NCBI RefSeq assembly: GCF_012927205.1
Contig: NZ_JABBGC010000001.1
Span: forward strand, 4,088,522 to 4,152,521
From: Chitinophaga fulva
GTDB lineage: Bacteria > Bacteroidota > Bacteroidia > Chitinophagales > Chitinophagaceae
Direction: 5' to 3'
DNA: 64,000 nucleotides
A program made the position numbers and the translations under genes. The notes beneath the pieces are model-generated. The model did no database searches. It worked only from the letters and a program-made list of their open reading frames with translations, and was not told the DNA's origin. Position 1 is the first letter of the stretch, and each line of letters starts with the position of its first letter. Below are positions 44,257 through 51,879 of the stretch, piece by piece.

Positions 44257-44748
44257 TTAATGGGTAGTGGTGCTACCCATCCGGAGCCAGTGAGGAATAT
44301 ACCGGGAAACAACCGTTTTACTGACAAACCGGAAAACTATGCGTTGTAATATCTCCAGGCCGGTCATCAGCACCAGCGAAATGAACATCGTAGCTAGACA
44401 GGGCATGTGTGGCCGTACACGACCTCCAAACAGGTTACGTACATCGGGCCGTCCCATCAGATACCATACTACTGCGCTTGTCACATAAACGAGTATGATG
44501 GTGAGGAAGGTTTTTAAAGCTCTTGACCAGAACGTTTGCGGATAAACGGTAATTATCTCCAGCGCATTTATGATAAAAAGGCAAACAGGGAGATAGAAAA
44601 CAAAAAGGTTAAACTGTAAAAGAAATCTTGTTGGGCAGGGATAACCTATATTCTGCAGGAAGGATATGGAGGTCACCATCGTTAACCAATAAATCCCGGC
44701 AAACAAAACAACAATCAGTATATAGGGCAACAGTCTGCGTAAGGTCAT
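44257..44748 (-). CDS. Hypothetical four-helix membrane protein, 163 aa
   Basis: 163 aa from the ATG at 44748 (MTLRRLLPYILIVVLFAG). A longer frame overlaps the AraC gene and is not used. Four membrane helices are seen (ILIVVLFAGIYWLTMV, FYLPVCLFIINALEIITV, ALKTFLTIILVYVTSAVVWY, ATMFISLVLMTGLEILQRIV). No known domain is recognised. It starts seven bases after the stop of the AraC gene, so the two form an operon. A sensing or transport accessory role is a guess. Confidence 0.72.
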   Translation of the reverse strand: MTLRRLLPYILIVVLFAGIYWLTMVTSISFLQNIGYPCPTRFLLQFNLFVFYLPVCLFIINALEIITVYPQTFWSRALKTFLTIILVYVTSAVVWYLMGRPDVRNLFGGRVRPHMPCLATMFISLVLMTGLEILQRIVFRFVSKTVVSRYIPHWLRMGSTTTH

Positions 44749-44755
44749 AGGTAAA

Positions 44756-45730
44756 TTATCTTGCCTTATTAGGTGAACAGCCAAACTTCTTTTTAAACGC
44801 AGTACTAAAATGCTGAATAGACGAATATCCCAGCATGTCCGCAATCTCGCCGACTGTCTTATGTTGGTCCAGCAGGTAGGTGCGGGCCAGGTCCAGCCGT
44901 TGTTCGGCCACAAAACCGAAGGCGGTGATGTGGAACATCTCTTTAAATCCGTGTTTTAATTTGTATTCGTTTAGCCCTGCCAGTTTGGCCAGTGCGGAGA
45001 GGGTGGGAGGATTCTCCAGGTTCTGTGACAGGTGCTCCCGGGCGAAGTACAGCCGATCGCGGTCATAGGGTGTACGTACAACGGTGTTTTTGGCGTGATG
45101 GTATTCCTGGTAGGCAGCTGCTTCCAGTACCAGCATCTCAATGGCTTTGGAAAAAAGGAACATCTTTTTAATACCGCCCTGATAGCCGCAATGCAGGATC
45201 GCGTTGATCGTTTGCTGCATAGGAAGACTGATAGGCATGGAACGGGGGGAGAGTATGCTGATCTGCCCATTCAACACTTTATCAGCAAACCGTTGCAATA
45301 CTTCATCTGAATGTTCGGTAAGCTGAAGAAAAATGTCTTTGGAAAATTGGAGGATAAAGGCAGAAGCTTCCAGCTCCTGGATATTAAGCACGCCCGGCAC
45401 CATATTGTTGTACAGCATGTTGTGCGTATTGGCGGTAAAATGCAAGGGCGTCTTTCCCTCCAATGGCTCCATGAGGAGGTCCCCTTTCAAAATAAAATGC
45501 AGGTGGACCATATCAACCTCGGTCTGCCAGGTCAACTGGCTGCGGCTATTGTATTCCCAGTTGCTCCTGATCATACGGATACCGTCAAACTGCCAGGTGG
45601 ATATTTTTCCCTGGCCAAACGGCGCGGATACTTCTGAAGAGTTTTCATGCAATTGCGGCGTAAAGATGTCCGGTTCGTCAACGTTGAATTTTGGCCGTCC
45701 ATTCCCAGCGGCATCCCATTCCATTGGCAT
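44756..45730 (-). CDS. AraC family transcriptional regulator
   Basis: 324 aa. The first 220 residues form a sensor domain (TWQTEVDMVHLHFILKGDLL, ALQ-free, IQELEASAFILQFSKDIFLQ). The carboxy end has the AraC double helix-turn-helix: TLSALAKLAGLNEYKLKHGF and FGFVAEQRLDLARTYLLD, then KTVGEIADMLGYSSIQHFST and AFKKKFGCSPNKAR. It is the gene before the 163-aa membrane protein and the pump operon, all on the same strand, and is the likely regulator of the efflux genes. Direct evidence of a binding site is not seen. Confidence 0.9.
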   Translation of the reverse strand: MPMEWDAAGNGRPKFNVDEPDIFTPQLHENSSEVSAPFGQGKISTWQFDGIRMIRSNWEYNSRSQLTWQTEVDMVHLHFILKGDLLMEPLEGKTPLHFTANTHNMLYNNMVPGVLNIQELEASAFILQFSKDIFLQLTEHSDEVLQRFADKVLNGQISILSPRSMPISLPMQQTINAILHCGYQGGIKKMFLFSKAIEMLVLEAAAYQEYHHAKNTVVRTPYDRDRLYFAREHLSQNLENPPTLSALAKLAGLNEYKLKHGFKEMFHITAFGFVAEQRLDLARTYLLDQHKTVGEIADMLGYSSIQHFSTAFKKKFGCSPNKAR

Positions 45731-45838
45731 GGTACTTTTTTTACAAATCTAATTCCTTTTTATATAAATAAGGCTCCTTTTAATGTAAACGGAAATGGCG
45801 GGTGGCACAGACCTTTGTCTGTATAAAATTACGTTAAG

Positions 45839-46309
45839 ATGAACACCTATTTATTGAGTTTATTGGTGCACATTACCGGACTGGCGATGATGTCCGGCAT
45901 TGTACTGGCTGGATTTATGGCGAACCGCCGGTTTTGGAAGATTTACGCGTCCGACAGGGTAAGAGCCGTGGCTATTCTGGACCTGACGGCCCGTTTCCCG
46001 GTGGCGATGGGGATCGGGATGTTACTGTTGCTGTTGTCGGGCATCAGCATGATGGCACAGGTACACGGCGTTTATGGAGAACAGCTATGGTTCAGGATTA
46101 AAATGGTAATGTTCCTGTTAGTGATCATCAATGGGATATTGGGAAGAAGGCTCGGTTTAAAGATGAAACCGGTATTGCAGGCCGCAACATCAGGTGAAAA
46201 CATCAGCGCATCCATTGAACCGCTGAAGGGCCGGCTGAACCTGTTTTACATTATCCAGCTGTTGCTGCTGCTGGCTATCTTCACTTGTGGCGTATTGAAA
46301 TTCACCTAA
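45839..46309 (+). CDS. Small integral membrane protein (DUF2269/CopD-like)
   Basis: 156 aa with four membrane helices: LLSLLVHITGLAMMSGIVLA, VAMGIGMLLLLLSGISMMAQ, WFRIKMVMFLLVIINGILGR and FYIIQLLLLLAIFTCGVL. The pattern, with a histidine in helix 1 (LLVHITG) and KMVMFLLVI in helix 3, resembles small DUF2269 or CopD-like membrane proteins, some of which bind heme or copper. It overlaps the convergent heme-binding gene by four bases. The neighbours suggest a link to redox or metal stress, but this is weak. Confidence 0.68.
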   Translation: MNTYLLSLLVHITGLAMMSGIVLAGFMANRRFWKIYASDRVRAVAILDLTARFPVAMGIGMLLLLLSGISMMAQVHGVYGEQLWFRIKMVMFLLVIINGILGRRLGLKMKPVLQAATSGENISASIEPLKGRLNLFYIIQLLLLLAIFTCGVLKFT

Positions 46310-46761
46310 AGTTTTTCCAGCGTACTGTCTATAAAGGCGATCACGGCCTGTCGCTGAGCCGGTGTCCATATGGCTTCGCGGTGCATGAATGTATAAGAAG
46401 ACAGTGGCATGGCACCGGTAATGATCTGTTCCTTTATCCTTTTGAGTTTGTTGCGTTGCCGTTTGGTTTGGTAGTTGCCGTACTCCTGGAAGTTCAGTTC
46501 TTCTTTTCCTTCCCGGACATGACTGGCCAGCCACCAGCCTGCCGGCTGGATGTCTGTATACCACGGATAACGGGTGTGGTTACTATGACAATCATAACAG
46601 GCTTGTTGCAATAACGTATGTACGCTGTCCGGCATCGTATATACGTGACTGATATCTGTTGTCATGTCCTGTGGATTACCCTGGTTTTTAGCGGGCCGGT
46701 ATAACTGCATAGCGCCAAACATCAACAACAACACGCTTGCTATCCATTTGAATTTTTTCAT
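46306..46761 (-). CDS. Periplasmic heme-binding domain protein (cytochrome-like)
   Basis: 151 aa with an uncleaved or signal anchor (IASVLLLMFGAMQLYRPAKN). The heme attachment site is CYDCHSNHTRYPWYTDIQPA (CxxCH), followed by GWWLASHVREGKEELNF and the carboxy pattern YTFMHREAIWTPAQRQAVIA. This is the Haem_bd family of small Bacteroidota cytochromes. It lies before the heavy-metal export genes on the same strand, separated by 208 bp with two REP-like palindromes, so a shared transcript is unlikely to be certain. It probably binds heme at the periplasmic side and could take part in redox sensing. Confidence 0.85.
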   Translation of the reverse strand: MKKFKWIASVLLLMFGAMQLYRPAKNQGNPQDMTTDISHVYTMPDSVHTLLQQACYDCHSNHTRYPWYTDIQPAGWWLASHVREGKEELNFQEYGNYQTKRQRNKLKRIKEQIITGAMPLSSYTFMHREAIWTPAQRQAVIAFIDSTLEKL

Positions 46762-46774
46762 AATGATTTTTTAT

Positions 46775-46796
46775 GCCCAGGGCAGAGGCCCTGGGC
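46775..46796. repeat. REP-like palindrome, copy 1
   Basis: GCCCAGGG (46775-46782) and CCCTGGGC (46789-46796) form an 8-bp stem with a CAGAGG loop. It continues into CTATGTTGATG outside the stem and lies in the intergenic stretch 46762-46969. Confidence 0.7.
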
Positions 46797-46923
46797 TATG
46801 TTGATGATCCTCTATAAAGCCAGGTTAGCCGCTACATGGCGGAACCCGGCTACCGTTCGTATATGCCACATGGTTACCCCAAAAAAGAAGTTATAAAGGC
46901 AAAAGAACCTGAAAAACATCGTA

Positions 46924-46944
46924 GCCCAGGGCTTTAGCCCTGGG
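46924..46944. repeat. REP-like palindrome, copy 2 (inverted)
   Basis: CCCAGGGCT pairs with AGCCCTGGG around a TT loop. On the reverse strand it reads CCCAGGGCTAAAGCCCTGGG followed by CTACGATG, so the two copies face each other about 130 bp apart, like a BIME. Confidence 0.72.
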
Positions 46945-46969
46945 AATCGGAATGTATGAAAAATGATAA

Positions 46970-47596
46970 TTATTGGATTAATTCCTCCACGTTGCCGCAG
47001 GTGGCCATCTTAGCGCCCATGTAAGGATTTTTAATCGTAGCGGATTCACTCAGCCACAATGCGCCTTTGTTGTCGTTGTACATTGGGCAGCGATCGTGGT
47101 ACAGCGGTTGACCGCCACCAAATGCTTTTACCAGCTCATAAACATCTTCGCTCATCTGTGCAAAATGTTCCCGTTGATGAGCGATGTTGCCAACGTTTTT
47201 GCTGATATGTTCGGCATGTTCTTTCAGGTCTTCTTCGTTGTTGGCGTAGATTTTCTTTTGATCTGCCGTGAGTTTGGAAACATTTGCTTTGGCCAAGGCT
47301 GCGCTCATGGTCTCGCCGGCTTTGGCGGCGGCTGCATCGTCATCAGCGGCGAGGCTGTTTTTCAGTTGCAGGTAGCCGTCTACAATGCCTTTCATGGCGG
47401 TGGTCATGGCCGGGTCTACGTCGGTGAACTGTGGCTGTACCGTGGTTACGTTTGCAGCGGCGGCAGGTGCGGCATCATGATGATGCGCAGTAGCGGTGCT
47501 GTCGGTGTGACTGCCCTCATGACTGGCCGGTTGGTTGTTGCAGGCGGCGAAGGTCAGTGTGGTAACTGTCAGGGTACTGATGATGATCGTTTTCAT
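46970..47596 (-). CDS. DUF3347 metal-binding lipoprotein, copy 1
   Basis: 208 aa, with a lipoprotein-like signal ending FAACNNQ. A His-rich linker (SHEGSHTDSTATAHHHDAA) is followed by the DUF3347 helical domain (MTTAMKGIVDGYLQLKNSLA, NEEDLKEHAEHISKNVGNIA). The carboxy-terminal metal motif is CPMYNDNKGALWLS, then NPYMGAKMATCG. The Cys/Met set (CPM, MGAKMATC) is what the same domain has at the end of CusB-type adaptors, and it probably binds copper or silver. It follows a paralog of the same kind and the adaptor genes. Confidence 0.87.
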   Translation of the reverse strand: MKTIIISTLTVTTLTFAACNNQPASHEGSHTDSTATAHHHDAAPAAAANVTTVQPQFTDVDPAMTTAMKGIVDGYLQLKNSLAADDDAAAAKAGETMSAALAKANVSKLTADQKKIYANNEEDLKEHAEHISKNVGNIAHQREHFAQMSEDVYELVKAFGGGQPLYHDRCPMYNDNKGALWLSESATIKNPYMGAKMATCGNVEELIQ

Positions 47597-47612
47597 GTGT
47601 ATACGTTAGGTG

Positions 47613-48167
47613 TTATTGAATGGTTTCTTTTACTTCTCCGCAGGTGAGCATCTGTTCACCGAAATAGGGGTTCTGAATGCCTTTCTCCGTGCTCAGCCAG
47701 TAGCCGCCTTTGTCGTTGAGGGCCATCGGGCAGAAGCCCACATACAGGGTGCCGCTGCTGACGCCTGATTTTTTCACCAGCGCAATCAGGTCATTGCTGA
47801 GCGATGCATAGGCGGTACGCTGTGCTTCGATGTCTGCTGCGGATACGATAGCGGCAGCGGTGCTGGCGGTCTGTGCGCCGCCGGCGAGGTCTTTGGCGCC
47901 TGTTTCAATAGCATTGGCTGCAATGCGCGCTGCTCCGGCGTCACCATTGACAAGTGCCTGGGACAGCAACTGGTACTGCTGGTACACGGCATTCAGTTGA
48001 TCGTCTTTCAGTTGCAGGGCTGCGGGTTGCGCGGTGGCAGTAGAGGCCTGTTGCGGCTGTTGCTGATGGGACGAGTCTGTATGGTTGCCTGTGGTGGCGC
48101 TGTTGCCGCAGGCGGCCAGCACCAGGGCGGAGAGTACGGGAATGCCCGCTTTAACGAATGATGTCAT
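47613..48167 (-). CDS. DUF3347 metal-binding lipoprotein, copy 2
   Basis: 184 aa, a paralog of the next gene. A lipoprotein signal (VLAACGNS) is followed by a helical DUF3347 region (NAVYQQYQLLSQALVNGDAG, QRTAYASLSNDLIALVKKSG). The metal motif is FCPMALNDKGGYWLS, then NPYFGEQMLTCG. It is one of two tandem copies differing mostly in the amino half and His-rich linker. It starts 32 bp after the CusB-like adaptor gene and is probably periplasmic, handing metal to the export pump. Confidence 0.86.
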   Translation of the reverse strand: MTSFVKAGIPVLSALVLAACGNSATTGNHTDSSHQQQPQQASTATAQPAALQLKDDQLNAVYQQYQLLSQALVNGDAGAARIAANAIETGAKDLAGGAQTASTAAAIVSAADIEAQRTAYASLSNDLIALVKKSGVSSGTLYVGFCPMALNDKGGYWLSTEKGIQNPYFGEQMLTCGEVKETIQ

Positions 48168-48199
48168 GTTGGTGATTTTTATGATGAACAGTTGATTTT

Positions 48200-49423
48200 T
48201 TAATGTTGATGACTGGCTGCTGCTGCCAGCGGGTCTGCGCCTTTTTTGAGGATATATTCGCTATACAGCAGGTAGGCGCCGGTTACGACTACTTTATCAC
48301 CGGCGGCCAGGCCGTCTGCGATCTCCACGGCGTCGTAGTTTTCCATGCCGGTGGTAACGATACGCGGTTCAAACTTGCCTTTGCTTTTTTCTATCCATAC
48401 GTGTGTGCCTTTACCATCACGGATAACAGCATCTACCGGTAACGTCAGTACGTCGTTTTTACTTTTAACGGGCAGGAGTATATTGGCTTGTTGACCGGGC
48501 TGCCAGCGGTTGTCCGGGTTGGGAATGGTGCCGCGCAGCTGCATCAGCTGGCTGCCGCTCTGCAGGGCAGGGTTGATGAACTGAATGGTCATCTGCTGTG
48601 GTTCCTGTTCCCAGCCGGCTATCATTACTTTAACGGTCTGTCCCGGTTTTACGGTTTCGGCTTCCGCAGGGTAGAGGTCCGCTTCCACCCATAACTGGTG
48701 ATACCCTTCGAGGCGCATCACCGGACCACCTTCGGCTACATACTGTCCTTCGGTGACAGACAGCTCTGACACTACGCCGCTTTGTGTGGCGGGGTATGTC
48801 ACGTACGGATTGACTTTCTGTGACTGCAACAGCTGTTGAATAGCGGCATCTGACTGGTCATACAGCGACAGTTTCTGCCTGGCGCCTTTCTCTATTTGCG
48901 CAAAACGGGCGTCGTCGGGAAACTGCCGCGCCTGTGCGGCTGCCAGCAGGTATTCCTGTTGCAGGGCTGCCAGCTGCTCGGAGTAGATGCGGTACAGCGG
49001 CTGTCCTTTGGTCACTTTCACGCCTGTTTCCCGTACATACAGCACTTCCACACGGCCAGCTACACGGCTGGAGATAACGTTGGTCTTCTCCGGATCGGTG
49101 GCAAGGCGGCCGTTCAGCTGTTTAAAGCCTGCCAGGTTACCGGCGCCGATCGTCACAGTGGTGATGTTGGCAAGGGCTATCTGGCTATTGTCCAGCGTGA
49201 GTGAATGGTCCTTGTTGTTTTTGTCGAAGGGTACCAGGTCCATGCCGCAAATAGGGCAGGTGCCGGGTTTGTGCTGTACGATCTGCGGGTGCATGGGGCA
49301 GGTAAACGTTGGCTGCGGACCAGCCTGTGCGGCGGGTTTGCCGGTTTCCTTGCACGCGGCCAGCAATACGGCAGGCGCCACAGATACCAGGAATATATTG
49401 CGTAAGAATTTTTTTCTTTCCAT
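48200..49423 (-). CDS. cusB: CusB-like adaptor with N-terminal heavy-metal-binding domain
   Basis: 407 aa, lipoprotein (VLLAACKETG). Residues 40-68 are a heavy-metal-binding domain with CPMHPQIVQHKPGTCPICGM. After it comes the adaptor fold: HLYxE-type LNGRLATDPEKTNVISSRVA, VEVLYVRETGVKVTKGQPLY and WQPGQQANILLPVKSK, ending AAGDKVVVTGAYLLYSEYIL. The domain binds Cu(I)/Ag(I) and passes it to CusA. The adaptor connects CusA and CusC across the periplasm. Genes before and after are CusB2 and DUF3347. The cytosolic signature of another metal cannot be excluded. Confidence 0.88.
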   Translation of the reverse strand: MERKKFLRNIFLVSVAPAVLLAACKETGKPAAQAGPQPTFTCPMHPQIVQHKPGTCPICGMDLVPFDKNNKDHSLTLDNSQIALANITTVTIGAGNLAGFKQLNGRLATDPEKTNVISSRVAGRVEVLYVRETGVKVTKGQPLYRIYSEQLAALQQEYLLAAAQARQFPDDARFAQIEKGARQKLSLYDQSDAAIQQLLQSQKVNPYVTYPATQSGVVSELSVTEGQYVAEGGPVMRLEGYHQLWVEADLYPAEAETVKPGQTVKVMIAGWEQEPQQMTIQFINPALQSGSQLMQLRGTIPNPDNRWQPGQQANILLPVKSKNDVLTLPVDAVIRDGKGTHVWIEKSKGKFEPRIVTTGMENYDAVEIADGLAAGDKVVVTGAYLLYSEYILKKGADPLAAAASHQH

Positions 49424-49439
49424 GTTTTGATGTTTTACG

Positions 49440-50645
49440 CTATGGATTGGTTTTGATAAAACTTTCGCTGTCTACCAGGTAAGCGGCATTGGAAGCCACT
49501 TCCCAGTCGGCGATGTTTGATGTTACCTGTACCATGTCTGCTACGGTGGCGCCGGTTTGCACGGCTACGGGTGTAAAGGCGCCGCCTGTTTTACGGAACA
49601 CGAGCGACTGATTTCCGGAGTGGTACACGGCTTTGGCTGGTAGCCACCATCCTTCGTGATATACCAGCGGTATGCTGGCGGTAAGCAATTGACCGGCACG
49701 GAAATGATGTGTTCCGAGGTATACCCGCACCAGCGTGAAGTTCTGGCCGTTGCGGTATACGGGTTCTATCAGTCCGATGGTACCGGGTTGCATCGCGTTT
49801 TTATCATGCACCGGGTAAAACAAGAGGCGCTGCTGCGGCTTTATTTTCGATGCCAGCGCAGAAGGGAAAGAGAATTCCGCCACGAGGTTGTCAGCCTGGT
49901 AAATGGTGAACAGCGACTGTCCCGCGCTTACATACTGCCCTTCGCGCAGCATCACGGGCGTATTGGCTGGTGCTGCCGGTGTAGCGGCTGCGGGAGCACT
50001 GCCGCCGCCACTGCCCATGCTGCTCATGCCATCACCGGCAGGCGCTGATGTGGCGGAAGGTGCGACGGCCGCAGGTACTGCCGCACTGCTTTGTTCCAGG
50101 ATATAGCCGTTGGCGTTACTATATACCGGGATACGGTAAAGGATACGCCCCGTTTTCAGCACCTGTTCTACCTGTGCGGGCTGCATGCCCAGCAGCTGCA
50201 ACCGTTGACGGGCAGCGGAAAGCAACGGGCCTTCCTGTTTGGCTACGAGCAACAGCTCCCTTTGTGCGGCAGCCAGATCAGGGGAATAGATCTCCATGAT
50301 CAGCTGCCCTTTGCTGACAGGCTGGTAGTTGTATTTGATCAGCAACCTTTCGATACGGCCGCCTACGCGACTGGCGATGCTGGTCTGCCGGCGGGTATCA
50401 TAGGTGATGACACCGCTTACTTCAGCCGTATGGATGCGGGTGCCGCTGGTGGCTTTGATTACCGGAATAGTGGCAATCACGCGGGCATTGACCGGCTGCG
50501 TGAGCGCGGTAATGCTGCTGTCCGGCGTTTGTGCGTGACCGGTAGTATGTGTCTGCGCCGGTTTACGCTGGCAGGCGGCGAGGCTCAACAACGCCAGGGC
50601 TGCCACGGACAGAATATTGATATTAACGATATAGCTGTTTCTCAT
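49440..50645 (-). CDS. CusB-like adaptor, second copy without metal-binding domain
   Basis: 401 aa, lipoprotein (LLSLAACQRKP). It is a typical heavy-metal adaptor fold: ISGV-type EVSGVITYDTRRQTSIASRV, ERLLIKYNYQPVSKGQLIME and YSPDLAAAQRELLLVAKQEG. A Gly/Ser/Ala-rich loop (ASSAP-type APAGDGMSSMGSGGGSAPAA) is inserted near residue 190. It has no cysteine-rich amino domain, unlike its neighbour. Two different adaptors in one cluster may form a heteromeric ring with the transporter. It overlaps CusC by 23 bases. Confidence 0.85.
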   Translation of the reverse strand: MRNSYIVNINILSVAALALLSLAACQRKPAQTHTTGHAQTPDSSITALTQPVNARVIATIPVIKATSGTRIHTAEVSGVITYDTRRQTSIASRVGGRIERLLIKYNYQPVSKGQLIMEIYSPDLAAAQRELLLVAKQEGPLLSAARQRLQLLGMQPAQVEQVLKTGRILYRIPVYSNANGYILEQSSAAVPAAVAPSATSAPAGDGMSSMGSGGGSAPAAATPAAPANTPVMLREGQYVSAGQSLFTIYQADNLVAEFSFPSALASKIKPQQRLLFYPVHDKNAMQPGTIGLIEPVYRNGQNFTLVRVYLGTHHFRAGQLLTASIPLVYHEGWWLPAKAVYHSGNQSLVFRKTGGAFTPVAVQTGATVADMVQVTSNIADWEVASNAAYLVDSESFIKTNP

Positions 50646-51879
50646 AATCCACGATCATTTCATAGAGTTTCAGTTTTTCGTCCAGAATATTGGACTGCAT
50701 CATGGTCAGTGCTTCCCAGGAGTCGATGACGGCGGAAAGCGACAGTTTGTTTTCCTGGTAGTTCAGAAAACCGGCATCCAGCGTTTGCCGCAGTGCCGGC
50801 ACGATCTTGTCTTCCATGGCGCTGATGCGCTGTTGCATGGAACGTATTTCGTACTGCATGCCGTACAACATGCCCTGCGTCTCCTGCAGCATGGCGGCTT
50901 TCTCTTTCTCCATGGCTGCCACACTGTATTCCATGGATTTAATGCCCGATTTGTACATTTTGGATGCCCAGGGCACTATCGGTATGCTGATCATACCCAT
51001 GGCGCTGAAAGCTTTTGGCATCCCGGCACCCAGCGGCTGCATGTGATCGAAGCGTATCCTGAAATCAGGCTTTTTGTCCCGCTTCATGGCTTCTACATTG
51101 AGCTGCATGGACCTGATGCTTTCGTTCATCTTGAATATGTCTTGTCGTACAGCCGCCAGCGATGCGGTGTCGTAGGACAGTGCCTGCTCAAATACCGGTT
51201 GGTACGTGGTGTCGATATCGAATGACTGATTGCCCGGTGTGTTCATCAGGCTGTTGAGCCAGGAGCGCGCTTTGGCAATAGTGCCTTCCTGCATGCGGAT
51301 CATGTTGCGGTTGTCTTCCAGTTTGGCCGTGGTTTTATATACACCGCTGAGCTGCGACTGGTTATAGGGAAACCGCACTTCTTCAATTTTCTGCATGGTC
51401 TGCATGATTTTTTCATTCTCCTGCAACACCCGGATTTTTTGTTGTGCCACTATCCAGGTGTAATACAACCGTTTGGCCTGCGCTTTTAATTCATTGAGTG
51501 TAATGCCACGGGTTGCCATTTCTACATTGCCTTGTGAGGCGATGTAACGCTTTTTGGCAGCCAGTTTGGCCGGGTTGGGAATGTCCTGTTCCAGTTGTAG
51601 CATCAGGCTGCCTTTGTCGCGGCCGTCCATGATCATCTGGCCGGGATAAGGCGTCATAAAGGTGCCGGCGCCCACCATAGGTGCCATCCAGGCGGTGGCT
51701 GCCTCGGCGCTGTGGCGGTAGCTTTCTGCTTTCAGGCCGTACGACTGTAGCAACACGTTGTTGCTGTCTATTTTCTGTAGAATACTTTGCAGGGACAATA
51801 CGGGCGCCTGTTGTGCGGCGGCAGGAACCGCTGCTAGAACGACCAGTATCGCTGCGATATATTTAGTGATGTACTTCAT
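50623..51879 (-). CDS. cusC: CusC-like TolC family outer-membrane channel
   Basis: 418 aa from the ATG at 51879 (MKYITKYIAAILVVLAAVPA). An upstream frame to 51912 exists but the signal peptide begins at 51879. TolC-type repeats are visible (LQSILQKIDSNNVLLQSYG, QLELDI-type MLQLEQDIPNPAKLAAKKRY, FLNYQENKLSLSAVIDSWEA). It forms the outer-membrane duct of the heavy-metal pump. Its start overlaps the end of the CusA C-terminal ORF by 17 bases and its end overlaps CusB2 by 23, so the genes are translated together. Confidence 0.88.
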   Translation of the reverse strand: MKYITKYIAAILVVLAAVPAAAQQAPVLSLQSILQKIDSNNVLLQSYGLKAESYRHSAEAATAWMAPMVGAGTFMTPYPGQMIMDGRDKGSLMLQLEQDIPNPAKLAAKKRYIASQGNVEMATRGITLNELKAQAKRLYYTWIVAQQKIRVLQENEKIMQTMQKIEEVRFPYNQSQLSGVYKTTAKLEDNRNMIRMQEGTIAKARSWLNSLMNTPGNQSFDIDTTYQPVFEQALSYDTASLAAVRQDIFKMNESIRSMQLNVEAMKRDKKPDFRIRFDHMQPLGAGMPKAFSAMGMISIPIVPWASKMYKSGIKSMEYSVAAMEKEKAAMLQETQGMLYGMQYEIRSMQQRISAMEDKIVPALRQTLDAGFLNYQENKLSLSAVIDSWEALTMMQSNILDEKLKLYEMIVDYEKQLYR

